In this document: in pieces, positions 26,224-35,799 of the stretch
Layout of the letters: each line of letters opens with the position of its first letter
How positions within the stretch are numbered: the stretch's first letter is position 1
Assembly: GCF_012221945.1 (NCBI RefSeq)
Contig: NZ_CP032549.1
Span: forward strand, 1,798,001 to 1,862,000
DNA: 64,000 nt
Direction: 5' to 3'
DNA from: Glutamicibacter mishrai
GTDB taxonomy: Bacteria > Actinomycetota > Actinomycetes > Actinomycetales > Micrococcaceae
Notes under the pieces: model-generated
Told to the model about the DNA's origin: nothing
The model's input: the letters and a program-made list of their open reading frames with translations, nothing else
Database searches by the model: none
Position numbers and translations under genes: made by a program

Positions 26224-27651
26224 TCAGACCGTAGGAAATTCTACTCGGTTCTGCCGTGCCTGATCGAAGAAGGCCACTTCATGTTCTGAAGATCGCATAA
26301 ATGCCACCCGCATCCGCTCGCGCAGCCCGTCATCAGCCTGCTTCCATGCTTCGCGCACCATGCTGATGGCGCGTTCCGTGGCGCGGTCGAATTCCTCGGA
26401 CGCATAGGTCACCAGCCACTGCTTATACGGGTGTGCCTGATGGTTAGCCGAGGCCAGGCGCTTGCCGATGTCCTGGTAAAGCCAGTAGCAGGGAAGGATC
26501 GCGGCAATCAGCTCGGCATAGCTCGAAGCGGACGCAGCCAGATGATTCACATAGTTCAGCGTGATGGCGCTGGGGTTCGCGGTCCCCTCAGCCAGGTAGC
26601 TGCGATGCAGCTGCAACTCGCCTTCCAGGATTTCGCTGGCGGAATTCGCCCAGAAACGCTGCGCCTCAAGATCCGGGGCCAAGGCGCTGGCCTCGGACAA
26701 CACCTGGGCGTAGCGCTGCAAGTACAGCGCATCCTGGGCCAGATAGTATTCGAAGTCCGTCTCGGCCAGCGTGCCATCGGCCAGCTGGGTGATGAACTCC
26801 AGGTTGTCGATCGAGTCGCGCAGCCCCTGGATCTGCTGCCACCAGCTATCCATCGGATCGGTGTCGCTGAAGAAGTCAGCAAAATGGTTCACCGGACCGT
26901 GCCCGCTGCCGACGTTCAGTTCATCGGCCGCGCCGATGGCGCGGAACAAATAGGCCTTGGCCTTCTCCAGGGCGCAGACCCAGTCGCCGGATGCTGCGAA
27001 AAGGGTGGCCAGGGCGCTTGAGAGGGTGCAACCGGTGCCATGGGTGTTTTTGGTATCGAGGCGCGGGTTGCTGAACTCGGCCAGCACGCCTTCGCCCGAG
27101 ACCAGGGCGTCGGGGCAGAGTTCACCGGCCAGGTGCCCGCCCTTGGCCAGGACCAGCGAACCATGCTTCGCGGCCAGGCATTGAGCCTGCTCCAGCGCCT
27201 GCGGCCAGCTGGCTGCTGCCGGTTCACGCAGCAGGCTGGCTAGCTCCAGCAGATTCGGGGTGATCACCGAGGCGCGGTCCAACAGCGAATCGAGCACCGC
27301 CTCGTCCTCCAGGAGCCGGTCTCCGCTGGTGGCGACCATGACCGGGTCCAGGACCACGGGGGCATCGACGGTATCGAGCCATCCGTTGACCGCGCGAATC
27401 ACCTCGGCGTTGGCCAGCATCCCGATCTTGATCGCATCGATCTGCACGTCGGCGCTGATGGCCTCCAACTGGGCGAGCACAAACTCGCCGCCGATGGCCT
27501 GCACCGCGCTCACCCCTTGGGTGTTCTGCGCGGTCAGCGCGGTGATTACGCACATGCCGTATCCGCCGTTGGCGGCGATGGCTTTGAGATCCGCCTGGAT
27601 TCCGGCACCGCCCGAGGGATCAGAGCCGGCGATCGAGAGAATGTTTTTCAC
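26224..27651 (-). CDS. thiD: ThiD-TenA fusion: HMP/HMP-P kinase with thiaminase II
   Basis: A 475-residue bifunctional enzyme. Residues 1-260 are hydroxymethylpyrimidine/phosphomethylpyrimidine kinase: IAGSDPSGGAGIQADLKA at the N-terminus, VLDPVMVATSG, and the KNTHGTGCTLSSALA anion hole. Residues about 270-475 are TenA: FEYYLAQDALYLQRYA, an active-site Cys in ILPCYWLYQDIG, and YASEEFDRATERAI near the end. It would salvage HMP from degraded thiamin and phosphorylate it twice. The start is GTG 27651, overlapping the thiE stop by GTGA. ThiD-TenA fusions are known in several bacteria. Confidence 0.92.
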   Translation of the reverse strand: MKNILSIAGSDPSGGAGIQADLKAIAANGGYGMCVITALTAQNTQGVSAVQAIGGEFVLAQLEAISADVQIDAIKIGMLANAEVIRAVNGWLDTVDAPVVLDPVMVATSGDRLLEDEAVLDSLLDRASVITPNLLELASLLREPAAASWPQALEQAQCLAAKHGSLVLAKGGHLAGELCPDALVSGEGVLAEFSNPRLDTKNTHGTGCTLSSALATLFAASGDWVCALEKAKAYLFRAIGAADELNVGSGHGPVNHFADFFSDTDPMDSWWQQIQGLRDSIDNLEFITQLADGTLAETDFEYYLAQDALYLQRYAQVLSEASALAPDLEAQRFWANSASEILEGELQLHRSYLAEGTANPSAITLNYVNHLAASASSYAELIAAILPCYWLYQDIGKRLASANHQAHPYKQWLVTYASEEFDRATERAISMVREAWKQADDGLRERMRVAFMRSSEHEVAFFDQARQNRVEFPTV

Positions 27652-28289
27652 TGGACCGCCACCCAGGCAGCGACCAGCTGTTCGCTGGCTTCTTGCGGGT
27701 TCTCGGCATTGCAGATGGCCCGGACTACCGCCAGGCCCGAACCTCCACCGGCGCGGATGGCGCCGGCGTCTTCAGCGGTAATCGCGCCAATGGCGACACA
27801 GGGCAGCTCGGTGAGCGAGGCGGCACGCGCAAAACCATCCAGGCCCAACGGGGTGGGGTGGTCCTTTTTGGTCGGGGTGGCACGCACTGCGCCGACGCCA
27901 AGGTAGTCGATGGCCTCGGCATCAAGATTGGCCTGCGCCAGCTGCTCATCGGTGGAAGCGCTCAGGCCGATGATGCCTTCGCCGATGATCTGGCGTGCCA
28001 GACGCACCGGAATGTCCTTCTGCCCGATATGGATGCCGTTGACTGCCGCCCCCGCCGCGCGGGCAGCCAGGAACACGTCGATCCGGTCATTGATCAGCAG
28101 CTTCGCCTTGCCCTCGGTAAGCCGGGCCGCTGCACATGACAGCTCGAAGAATTCCCTGGCGGTTTCATCCTTGGCCCGCAGCTGGATCCACTCGATGCCA
28201 CCAGCCACCGCGCCTTCAATGACTTCCAAGGTGGTGCGTGGAGTGCAGCTGGCGGTATTGGCTACCAGATATGCGCCGATATTATCCAT
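27648..28289 (-). CDS. thiE: Thiamine-phosphate synthase ThiE
   Basis: A 213-residue TIM-barrel enzyme joining HMP-pyrophosphate and thiazole phosphate to thiamin monophosphate. Characteristic segments are WIQLRAKDE (pyrophosphate/substrate binding), LLINDRIDVFLAA, GIHIGQKDIPV, IIGLSAST, YLGVGAVRATPTK and VAIGAITAEDA. It overlaps thiM by 8 bases and thiD-tenA by 4 bases, so the three are translationally coupled. Confidence 0.93.
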   Translation of the reverse strand: MDNIGAYLVANTASCTPRTTLEVIEGAVAGGIEWIQLRAKDETAREFFELSCAAARLTEGKAKLLINDRIDVFLAARAAGAAVNGIHIGQKDIPVRLARQIIGEGIIGLSASTDEQLAQANLDAEAIDYLGVGAVRATPTKKDHPTPLGLDGFARAASLTELPCVAIGAITAEDAGAIRAGGGSGLAVVRAICNAENPQEASEQLVAAWVAVQ

Positions 28290-29076
28290 GGTTCAGTTCC
28301 TCGTACTTCAAATTCTGCAGTTCTTCAGGTTCGGTGGCGGCCAGGGCGTCAAGGAAGGCGACAGCGAAGCTGCCCGGGCCGTTGCTGGCGGCCAGCGCCT
28401 TTTCTGCCGCGAGGCCATAGAAGCCGTGGGCGGCGATGGCCGCTTCAAAAGGGTCCTCGTGTACCGCGATCATGCCGGCGCTAAACGCGCCTAGCGCGCA
28501 CCCGCCACCGGTGACCCTGGTCAGTCCTAAGCCGTTGGTGTGCACCAGCACGGTGCGATTTGCGTCAATGATGGCGTCGGCTTCACCGGAAATGGCCACG
28601 ACGCTCCCATGCTTGCTGGCCAGTTCGCGTCCGGCATCCAGCGCTGCTTGGACGGTATCGGCCGAGTCAACGCCGCGGCCGCTGGAGTCCTTGCCGGCCA
28701 GGGCCAGGATTTCCGAAGCGTTGCCGCGGATCAAGGTGGGGCGCTGCTGCACAATACGGCGTGCGAAGTCGGTGCGCACGGACAGAGCGCCCACGGCTAC
28801 CGGATCCAATACCCACGGGGTTCCGGCGGCGCTCGCCGAAGCCACCGCTTCCTCCATGGCAACCATTTGCTCAGTGCTGGGAGTACCGAGATTCACCAGT
28901 ACCGCCGAGGCCAGGGCCGCAAACCCGCCGGCCTCGCCGGGCAAGTTGGTCATGGCCGGTGAAGCACCCGAAGCCAATAAGACATTGGCGGTGAAGTTGG
29001 TGACGACAGTATTGGTCAGGCAAAAAACCAAGGGGGAGCGTTGCCGGTATTTTTGGGCAACGGTAGGCAGAGTCAT
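28282..29076 (-). CDS. thiM: Hydroxyethylthiazole kinase ThiM
   Basis: A 264-residue kinase phosphorylating the thiazole moiety for thiamin salvage. It shows VFCLTNTVVTNFTANVLLA at the N-terminus, PWVLDPVAVG, LIRGNASEI, and the VTGGGCALGAFSA catalytic Cys loop. It is the first gene after the TPP riboswitch; its Shine-Dalgarno GGAGGG (29084-29089) lies within the conserved 3' part of the riboswitch. Together with thiE and thiD-tenA it forms a salvage pathway. No de novo thiC or thiG is present here. Confidence 0.93.
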   Translation of the reverse strand: MTLPTVAQKYRQRSPLVFCLTNTVVTNFTANVLLASGASPAMTNLPGEAGGFAALASAVLVNLGTPSTEQMVAMEEAVASASAAGTPWVLDPVAVGALSVRTDFARRIVQQRPTLIRGNASEILALAGKDSSGRGVDSADTVQAALDAGRELASKHGSVVAISGEADAIIDANRTVLVHTNGLGLTRVTGGGCALGAFSAGMIAVHEDPFEAAIAAHGFYGLAAEKALAASNGPGSFAVAFLDALAATEPEELQNLKYEELNHG

Positions 29077-29079
29077 GCG

Positions 29080-29160
29080 ACATCCCTCCGCTAGCGTGAA
29101 CTAGATCAGGTTCGACGGGTTTCATCTCAGTCGGCTTCTCCGACACCCCGTGTCACTGAT
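29080..29160 (-). promoter_or_regulatory. TPP (thiamin pyrophosphate) riboswitch
   Basis: Reading the minus strand, the hallmark elements occur in order: CACGGGGTG, CTGAGA (29130-29125), AACCCG, GAACCTGAT (about 29113-29105), a variable arm, and GCGGAGGGA (29091-29083). The last element contains the thiM Shine-Dalgarno, so TPP binding should repress translation initiation, as is common in actinobacteria. Confidence 0.93.
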
Positions 29161-29197
29161 TTAGAGAGTACGCAGAAGGGTTGCCTAGAACAAATCC

Positions 29198-29563
29198 TTA
29201 CCGTTCACGCCGCGCCACCAGGGCCTTCAGCGTCGCTGCATCCACCTGTTGCGCGGCAGCCAACTCCCAGAGGTGGTCGACGGCTGCCACCAGATCTTCA
29301 TGTGCGTCTACGGGTTCGGGGCGCGCGTTCACTACCGTGCCGGCACGGCGCCTCGAAGAAATCAGGCCCTCGGCTTCCAATTCCTTGTAGGCGCGGGCCA
29401 CCGTTCCGGCTGCCACTCCCAGATCCGTCGCCAGCGCGCGCACGGTGGGCAGCTTGCTCCCGGCCGTCAATTCGCCGAGGTTGATAAGCGAGGCGATCTG
29501 CGAACGGATCTGTTCGTAGGGTGCAGTGGCCGCCTCGAGGTCCACACTGATCTGCGTGCTCAT
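29198..29563 (-). CDS. GntR-family transcriptional regulator (YtrA subfamily)
   Basis: A 121-residue regulator: winged helix-turn-helix at about residues 10-78 (YEQIRSQIASLI, KLPTVRALATDLGVAAGTVARAYKELEAEG, SRRRAGTVV) and a short C-terminal tail of about 40 residues, the YtrA-type layout. Its start overlaps the stop of the upstream membrane-protein gene by ATGA. The perfect GTATCA-type palindrome at the start of that gene is its likely operator, implying autoregulation. The ligand is unknown. Confidence 0.88.
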   Translation of the reverse strand: MSTQISVDLEAATAPYEQIRSQIASLINLGELTAGSKLPTVRALATDLGVAAGTVARAYKELEAEGLISSRRRAGTVVNARPEPVDAHEDLVAAVDHLWELAAAQQVDAATLKALVARRER

Positions 29564-31128
29564 GCCGAAACATTCGTCAAGAGCCGGGCATTCGGGCGTT
29601 TGACCACGAGCAAGGAAGGGATGCAGAAGAGCCCAACGCCAATGGCTATGACCATTGGCTCATCAAACGAGGCCACACCGGGCAAGAGGAATAATGCACT
29701 GCAGAGAATGCGTAGGGCCCGGAACTCCAAGACTTGCCGGTACCAGATCTCCTGCTCGCCGGTGACTTGCCATGGAACGGAGCAATGCCGCGTCCACCAG
29801 ATATATCCGGCTGCAATGAGCAGCAAGCCGAGGACGATCCCGGTGCTGACCCATGGGCTAACTGCCAGTTCTGCGCCGGGAGTCAAAGTCTGCGGCGTGT
29901 ACAGCATGAAGATTCCACTGGCGATGAACAGTGCCGCCAACGAGTAAACCCAGACAGGCAGGTTTTCGCTGATGGGCTCCCTTGGCGTCCCCAGCTTTGC
30001 GCGCAGATGCGCATAGAACGCGAAACCAGCCGAGAGCACCAGGTATATGGCCACTGCGGCTCCGGACAAGGCAAGCATCAGCGTATTGCTGGCGGCTTGC
30101 GCTCTGGCCGGGCCAAAGGCTTCGGATAAATGCTCGAAACGGTAACTGCAGGCAATCCAAATCGCGTAGGCGGCGAGCACCATCAACGAGTTGAGGACGT
30201 ACGATACAGCGTTGCTGTGGTCGCGCATCCGGCTAGATGCACTGGCTTTTGCGTTCCTTCCAACGTTGGCCACTGCGAACTTCGGGGCCCAGACGAACAA
30301 CACGAAACCCAGAGTGATGAAGCCGAATGTGGACACGGTGTTCCAGCCGGTACCCAGGATCGGGTTTGCGTAGGAAATTTCTGAACCAACGATGTTGATC
30401 AGCACCCAGCCACAGTTCCGCAGCAGCCTGTTGAGCCAGACAGCGCGCAACTGCTGGTTGTGGTCAACTGAGATTCCAGCCAGTGGCCTGCGTTTGAGAA
30501 TGATGAACGCGATGAGGGCAGTCGCTAGCAGAACGCCTGCGATGCACAGTGCAAATAACGGTGCGACCTCGGTGCCCGGGCGCCACCTATCGAGGCCATC
30601 CCAGCGGACTTCAGAGAAATTTGAATAATCCTGCGCGGGTACTCCTTCCCGGTCGCTTTCAGAGACATAGGCAGCGACCTTCGAGACAGGCCATATCAGG
30701 CAGGACGCGGCGATCGCCAAGATGCCAACAAGGGCGCCGAGCATCCGCGGGAAAGGGGTCGTCAAACTCCGCGGTTCCAATGAGGCCACGCGCACCGTTT
30801 GCAGTTCTTTTGGCCAGGTAAAGAGCCCAATGATGTAAACCGCAGCCAGCCACCCACCGGCGTTCAACGCGATGAATACCAGGGTGAGCATTGACTGCGA
30901 TTGCGCGGGGACCGACCAGAATTGGGCAAGATCCCAAGATGTGGATAGGAAGAATGCGATGAGCGCGCACCAGAACGAATGCGATTGTGCCCGTCGGAGC
31001 GCTTGAGTGCCACGGCGATGGGCGACGGAACGGAGCCACAGGTAGATGATTGTGGCAACCACGGCCATCGACAAGGCGCTCGCAGAAATCTCTTCCATAC
31101 CCGTTAATGTATCAAATGGTTGATACAT
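29560..31128 (-). CDS. Polytopic membrane protein co-transcribed with a YtrA-type regulator
   Basis: A 522-residue integral membrane protein with about 11-12 hydrophobic helices, the first at residues 15-32. One extracytoplasmic segment (YSNFSEVRWDGLDRWRPG) loosely resembles the DUF1648 motif found in membrane proteins partnered with YtrA regulators, but a family assignment is not secure. ATG 31128 has AAGGA 6 bases upstream; a second ATG at 31098 is possible. The operator palindrome overlaps the first ATG. Function unknown; by analogy it could belong to a cell-envelope stress response. Confidence 0.75.
   Translation of the reverse strand: MYQPFDTLTGMEEISASALSMAVVATIIYLWLRSVAHRRGTQALRRAQSHSFWCALIAFFLSTSWDLAQFWSVPAQSQSMLTLVFIALNAGGWLAAVYIIGLFTWPKELQTVRVASLEPRSLTTPFPRMLGALVGILAIAASCLIWPVSKVAAYVSESDREGVPAQDYSNFSEVRWDGLDRWRPGTEVAPLFALCIAGVLLATALIAFIILKRRPLAGISVDHNQQLRAVWLNRLLRNCGWVLINIVGSEISYANPILGTGWNTVSTFGFITLGFVLFVWAPKFAVANVGRNAKASASSRMRDHSNAVSYVLNSLMVLAAYAIWIACSYRFEHLSEAFGPARAQAASNTLMLALSGAAVAIYLVLSAGFAFYAHLRAKLGTPREPISENLPVWVYSLAALFIASGIFMLYTPQTLTPGAELAVSPWVSTGIVLGLLLIAAGYIWWTRHCSVPWQVTGEQEIWYRQVLEFRALRILCSALFLLPGVASFDEPMVIAIGVGLFCIPSLLVVKRPNARLLTNVSA
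31107..31128. promoter_or_regulatory. Probable GntR/YtrA operator overlapping a start codon
   Basis: ATGTATCAA (31107-31115) and TTGATACAT (31120-31128) form a perfect 9-bp inverted repeat with a 4-base spacer. The right arm contains the ATG of the membrane-protein gene, so binding could block transcription very close to the start. It also lies about 60 bases upstream of the divergent aldehyde dehydrogenase start. Confidence 0.7.
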
Positions 31129-31187
31129 AATGAATCCTTCGGCGAATTATTCAATAGAAATTCCGCTCGGTGGCGTACGCTCAAAAC

Positions 31188-32621
31188 ATGGGTCTGTTTA
31201 CCTCCACTCCATTGCCCGAGCCGGTCGGCGATTCCGCTCCTCCGGTGGACGAGCATCCTTCCCGCATCGCCACGGTTCTGAATCATCTTCGCCGCTCGGC
31301 CGATGCGCGAATTACCCATCCGCGCCGCTTTAGGATCCAGCAGCTGCGTGCCCTGGAGAAGATGCTCGAAGAGCACCTTGATGACTTCCTCCAGGCATTG
31401 AACGAAGACCTGGGAAAGAGCCCCACCGAAGCCAAATTCGCCGAGGTCGACGTGGTGCGCGCCGAGATCGATTTCGCGCTGCGGCACCTGGCCGAATGGA
31501 TGGACAGCACCGGGGTGAAGGTGCCACTGGCACTTCAGCCAGCCATGGCCAAGATCGAACCGCGCCCCCTGGGAGTGGTCCTGATCATCGGCGCGTGGAA
31601 CTACCCGCTGCAGCTCGTGCTGGCACCATTGGTAGCCGCCATTGCCGCCGGCAACGCCGCGGTCATCAAGCCCTCCGAATTAGCTCCTGCCACCTCGGGC
31701 GCTTTGGCGAAATTCCTGCCGCTCTATCTTGATGAACGGGTTTTCGCGGTCATTGAAGGCGGAGTGGATACTGCTACCGAATTATTGGTAGCCCGCTGGG
31801 ACCATATCTTCTACACCGGCGGAGAGCGGGTTGCGAAGATTGTCGCGATGGCGGCCGCAAAGCACCTGACCCCGACCACGCTGGAGCTCGGCGGAAAGTC
31901 TCCGGCGGTCGTGGACAACCACTCGCCAGCCACCGCCAAGCGCCTGGCCTATGCGAAGTTCATGAATGCCGGCCAGACCTGCGTCGCACCGGATTACATC
32001 CTGTGCATTGGAGATGCCACGCCGCTGATCAACCGCCTGGGGCAGGCCATCACCAGCTTCTACGGCAAGGAACCCATTACCCACCCCGACTTCGGGCGCA
32101 TTGCCAGCAGCCAGCATTTTGAGCGTTTGCTTGCAATGCTTGAACAGGGCGAGGTGGTGTTCGGTGGCGAGTATGACGAAGAGACCTTGCGTATCGCACC
32201 GACCATCATGCGCAACGTCGACCTGGATGGCACTCTGATGAGCGAGGAAATCTTCGGCCCGATTCTTCCGGTCATCGAGGTCAAGACTTTCGAGGAAGCC
32301 CTGGAATTCATTGCCCGGCGCCCCTCGCCGCTAGCGGCCTATCTGATGAGCGAGAGCCCTCGGCTGCAGTCGATTTTCTCGGACCGGGTGCGCGCTGGCG
32401 CTATTGTGCACAACGCTCCCTTGGCCCAGATGGTCATTCCCACCCTGCCGTTTGGCGGCGTAGGCGCAAGCGGCATGGGTTCGTATCACGGGAAGCATGG
32501 CTTTGATCGGCTTTCGCAAATGCGTTCGGAACTCAACAAAACCACGGTGGTTGATACCCTGAGCGCAATTTATCCTCCGTATTCGTGGGCTAAGCGAAAG
32601 ATTATTGATCGCTTACTGTAG
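31188..32621 (+). CDS. Aldehyde dehydrogenase (NAD(P)-dependent, class 3-like)
   Basis: A 477-residue ALDH oxidising an aldehyde to the acid. The Rossmann-associated IIGAWNYPLQLVLAPLVAAIAAGN and PSELAP segments, the general base Glu in LELGGKSPA, and the catalytic Cys in NAGQTCVAPDY are all present. The length and lack of an N-terminal extension resemble class 3/fatty-aldehyde or coniferyl-aldehyde dehydrogenases. ATG 31188 follows TACGCT (31176-31181) by exactly 6 bases and has no Shine-Dalgarno, suggesting a leaderless mRNA. GTG 31170 is an alternative start. Confidence 0.9.
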   Translation: MGLFTSTPLPEPVGDSAPPVDEHPSRIATVLNHLRRSADARITHPRRFRIQQLRALEKMLEEHLDDFLQALNEDLGKSPTEAKFAEVDVVRAEIDFALRHLAEWMDSTGVKVPLALQPAMAKIEPRPLGVVLIIGAWNYPLQLVLAPLVAAIAAGNAAVIKPSELAPATSGALAKFLPLYLDERVFAVIEGGVDTATELLVARWDHIFYTGGERVAKIVAMAAAKHLTPTTLELGGKSPAVVDNHSPATAKRLAYAKFMNAGQTCVAPDYILCIGDATPLINRLGQAITSFYGKEPITHPDFGRIASSQHFERLLAMLEQGEVVFGGEYDEETLRIAPTIMRNVDLDGTLMSEEIFGPILPVIEVKTFEEALEFIARRPSPLAAYLMSESPRLQSIFSDRVRAGAIVHNAPLAQMVIPTLPFGGVGASGMGSYHGKHGFDRLSQMRSELNKTTVVDTLSAIYPPYSWAKRKIIDRLL

Positions 32622-32700
32622 CGCGGTTCATAGCTTTGCGACTGGTCAGAGTGCTTGGATTGAAAGGTTGGAAATTTCTAAGCATCAGGAGATGTAACGC

Positions 32701-34149
32701 ATGACTGAGCCCGCACCGTCGCAGGACGGCCTGAAGCGTGGCCTCAAAGCTCGCCACATGCAGATGATTGCCATTGGCGGCTCAATTGGTACCGGACTAT
32801 TCGTCGCGTCCGGCGGCACGATCTCTGAAGCTGGCCCGGGTGGCGCGCTCGTCGCTTATGCCCTGATTGGCATCATGGTGCTGCTGCTGATGCAGTCACT
32901 GGGCGAGATGAGTACACGACTTCCTGTGGCAGGTTCATTCCAGACCTACGCCACCGTCTTCGTCAACCGCCACTTCGGCTTCGCGATCGGGTGGAACTAC
33001 TGGTTCAACTGGGCTATTACCGTCGCCGCCGAGCTGGTTGCCGCGGGCATCGTGATGTCTTACTGGTTCCCGGACTCTCCCGGATGGATCTGGGCCGCCA
33101 TCTTCCTGGTGCTGCTCACCGGGCTCAACGCCCTGTCGTCCAAGGCCTTCGGCGAAGGCGAATACTGGCTCGCTGCCATCAAGGTCATCACGGTCATCGT
33201 GTTCCTGATCTGCGGCTTCGCGATGATCTTCGGCATCATCGGCGGAACCTCGCCAGGATTTAGCAACTGGACCGACGGGGACGCGCCATTTGTGGGCGGA
33301 TGGCTGTCCATCGTTTCGGTGTTCATGATTGCCGGCTTCTCGTTCCAGGGAACCGAGCTGGTTGGTGTTGCCGCAGGTGAAGCGGAAAACCCGCAGCGCG
33401 ATGTTCCGAAGGCCATCAAGACCATCTTCTGGCGAATCATGCTCTTCTACATCGGCGCCATCTTTGTCATCGGCATGTTGATCCCATACCTGGATCCTTC
33501 ACTGCTGTCATCCGAAGCATCGGACATCGCCACCTCGCCGTTCACCTTGGTCTTCGAGCGAGCCGGCATCGCGTTCGCCGCCGCGTTGATGAACGCAGTG
33601 ATCCTCTCGGCCATCCTGTCGGCAGGCAACTCCGGCCTATATGCCTCTGCGCGCATGCTTTATTCCATGGCCAAAGACGGCAAAGCACCGAAGATCTTCG
33701 CCCGCTTGAACAAGCGTGGCGTTCCGGTGCCGGCCATGCTTTTGACCGCCTCGGTGGGGCTCTTCGGGTTCCTGACGGCGATCATCGGACAGGGCGAGGC
33801 CTACACCTGGCTGCTGAACGTCTCGGGGCTGTCCGGATTCATTGCGTGGGTTGGCATTGCGGTGAGCCACTATCAATTCCGCAAGGCCTACTTGGCCAGC
33901 GGTCAGGACCTGGCCGATCTGCCGTACAAGGCTCCGCTGTTCCCTCTAGGCCCAATCCTTGCCTTCGTCATCCTGCTGGTGGTCATCGCCGGCCAGAACT
34001 ACCAGGCAGTCCTGGACGGCAATCTGCTGCAGATGGCTTCGAGCTATGTCGGCCTGCCGATCTTCCTCTTGCTGTGGCTGGGCCACTGGCTGGCTACTCG
34101 CAAGCAGCCAGCCGAGGTCATTGACCCATGGACCGCGAAGCTGAACTAG
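32701..34149 (+). CDS. Amino acid permease (APC superfamily, LysP/AnsP type)
   Basis: A 482-residue permease with 12 predicted helices. The helix 1 [10 protein letters not shown] substrate-binding break and the [17 protein letters not shown] segment are typical of the AAT/LysP family of amino acid:proton symporters; helix 6 reads [15 protein letters not shown]. The substrate (lysine or another amino acid) is not certain. ATG 32701 has AGGAG 9 bases upstream. The stop overlaps the stop of the convergent pgm gene at CTAG, and a terminator for this gene lies within pgm. Confidence 0.88.
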   Translation: MTEPAPSQDGLKRGLKARHMQMIAIGGSIGTGLFVASGGTISEAGPGGALVAYALIGIMVLLLMQSLGEMSTRLPVAGSFQTYATVFVNRHFGFAIGWNYWFNWAITVAAELVAAGIVMSYWFPDSPGWIWAAIFLVLLTGLNALSSKAFGEGEYWLAAIKVITVIVFLICGFAMIFGIIGGTSPGFSNWTDGDAPFVGGWLSIVSVFMIAGFSFQGTELVGVAAGEAENPQRDVPKAIKTIFWRIMLFYIGAIFVIGMLIPYLDPSLLSSEASDIATSPFTLVFERAGIAFAAALMNAVILSAILSAGNSGLYASARMLYSMAKDGKAPKIFARLNKRGVPVPAMLLTASVGLFGFLTAIIGQGEAYTWLLNVSGLSGFIAWVGIAVSHYQFRKAYLASGQDLADLPYKAPLFPLGPILAFVILLVVIAGQNYQAVLDGNLLQMASSYVGLPIFLLLWLGHWLATRKQPAEVIDPWTAKLN

Positions 34150-35783
34150 CCAGCCAGAGCAGCGTCAACAATCACCCGAGCTTCAGCGAGCACTTGCTGC
34201 AGATGCTCGGGTGATTTTGTTGATTCCGCATAGATCTTGTAGATGTCTTCGGTGCCTGAAGGACGGGCCGCGAACCAAGCATGCTCGCTGGAAACCTTCA
34301 GGCCGCCAATGGCGAAACCAGCCGCTTCGGTCACCTTTGCGGTGATCGCGTCGCCCGCCAACTCGGTCGCTGCGACCATCGAAGGATCCAGCTTGGAAAG
34401 CACGGCTTTCTGCTCGCGGTTAGCCGGGGCATCAAAGCGGTCATAGAAGCTGGAACCGTGGCGCTCCACCAGTTCCGCGTGCAACTGGCTCGGGCTCTTT
34501 CCGGTGGCCGCGCGCATCTCGCTGGCCAGCAAGGCAAGCATCAGCCCGTCCTTGTCGGTGCTGAAGGCCTTGCCGGAGAAGTCCAGGAAACTTGCGCCGG
34601 CGGACTCTTCGCCACAGAAGGCCACCTTGCCAGAGGCCAGAGGCTCTACGAAGTACTTGAAGCCCACCGGGACCTCGCGCAGGGTGCGGTTGTGCGAGGC
34701 GACGACCTTGTCGATGAGTATCGAGGAGACCAGGGTCTTGCCGATCTCGGCATCTGCCGGCCAGTTCCCGCGATGGGTCAACAGGTAGTCGATGGCCACC
34801 GCCAGGAAGTGGTTAGGGTTCATCAATCCGGCGTCGGGGGTGACGATGCCGTGGCGGTCCGCGTCCGCGTCATTGCCGGTGGCGATGTCATACTTTTCGC
34901 GGTTCGCAACCAGCGATGCCATGGCGTGGGCCGAGGAGCAATCCATGCGGATCTTGCCGTCTTTGTCCAAGGTCATGAAGCCGAAGCGCGGGTCAACGGT
35001 TTCGTTGACTACCTCCAGATTCAGGCCGTAGCGGCGGCCGATCTCGCCCCAGTAGTGCACCGAAGCTCCGCCTAGCGGGTCAGCTCCGATGGAAATGCCG
35101 GATTCAGCGATGACCTTGAAGTCGATGACCTCTGCCAGGTCGGTGATGTACAACTCGCGGAAATCGAAAGGCTTGGCGGCAGCTTCGCCGCGCTTGATTT
35201 CTCCGCTGGCCAGCAGCTCATTGGCACGGGCTGCGATGGGTCCGGTGATTTCGGATTCTGCCGGGCCGCCGTGAGGCGGGTTGTACTTGATGCCGCCGTC
35301 GGTTGGCGGGTTGTGCGACGGGGTGATGATCAGGCCGTCTGCCTGATCGCCGCCCCTGGCGTTGTGGACGAGGATTGCATGGCTGACCGCTGGGGTAGGA
35401 GTCAGTCCGTCTTCGGCGAGGACCTCGACGTTGTTTCCCGCGAGCACTTCAAGGGCGGTCTGGTAGGCAGGGTCCGAGAGCGCGTGGCTGTCCTTGCCGA
35501 CGTACATCGGGCCGGTGATGCCGGCGCTCACGCGGTAGTCCACGACAGCCTGGGTAATCGCGGCGATATGTGCTTCGTTGAAGGTGCCGTTCAGCGAGGT
35601 GCCGCGGTGTCCCGAGGTGCCGAAGATGACGGCCTGGTCAGGGTTGTCGCTGGAAGGAATGATGCTGCTGTAGGCATCGAGCACCTCCTGAAGATTAATC
35701 AGGTCGGATTCGTTTGCTGGTTGGCCAGCTCGAAGGTGTGCCACAAATTGCCTCTCAGGTTGATGCGCTTTATGCGAATTCAT
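34146..35783 (-). CDS. pgm: Phosphoglucomutase (alpha-D-glucose phosphate-specific)
   Basis: A 545-residue alpha-D-phosphohexomutase interconverting glucose-1-phosphate and glucose-6-phosphate. It shows FGTSGHRGT (about 55-62), the phosphoserine loop [13 protein letters not shown] (Ser156), the metal-binding [12 protein letters not shown] loop, the sugar-binding [10 protein letters not shown], and the phosphate-binding [12 protein letters not shown] near the C-terminus. Length matches the E. coli-type Pgm. It stands alone. Its last codons overlap the amino-acid-permease stop and carry that gene's terminator hairpin. Confidence 0.93.
   Translation of the reverse strand: MNSHKAHQPERQFVAHLRAGQPANESDLINLQEVLDAYSSIIPSSDNPDQAVIFGTSGHRGTSLNGTFNEAHIAAITQAVVDYRVSAGITGPMYVGKDSHALSDPAYQTALEVLAGNNVEVLAEDGLTPTPAVSHAILVHNARGGDQADGLIITPSHNPPTDGGIKYNPPHGGPAESEITGPIAARANELLASGEIKRGEAAAKPFDFRELYITDLAEVIDFKVIAESGISIGADPLGGASVHYWGEIGRRYGLNLEVVNETVDPRFGFMTLDKDGKIRMDCSSAHAMASLVANREKYDIATGNDADADRHGIVTPDAGLMNPNHFLAVAIDYLLTHRGNWPADAEIGKTLVSSILIDKVVASHNRTLREVPVGFKYFVEPLASGKVAFCGEESAGASFLDFSGKAFSTDKDGLMLALLASEMRAATGKSPSQLHAELVERHGSSFYDRFDAPANREQKAVLSKLDPSMVAATELAGDAITAKVTEAAGFAIGGLKVSSEHAWFAARPSGTEDIYKIYAESTKSPEHLQQVLAEARVIVDAALAG
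34170..34218 (+). terminator. Terminator of the amino-acid permease, inside the pgm coding region
   Basis: AATCACCCGAGC (34170-34181) pairs perfectly with GCTCGGGTGATT (34205-34216), followed by TTTT on the plus strand. The whole hairpin lies within the last codons of the convergent pgm gene. Confidence 0.7.
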
Positions 35784-35799
35784 AGAAGAATAGTAAGTG

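Noticed and set aside
29560..31128. Membrane protein considered as an ABC transporter subunit, as in ytr operons
   Set aside because: No ATPase gene beside it and no ABC permease motif visible; left as unknown polytopic protein.
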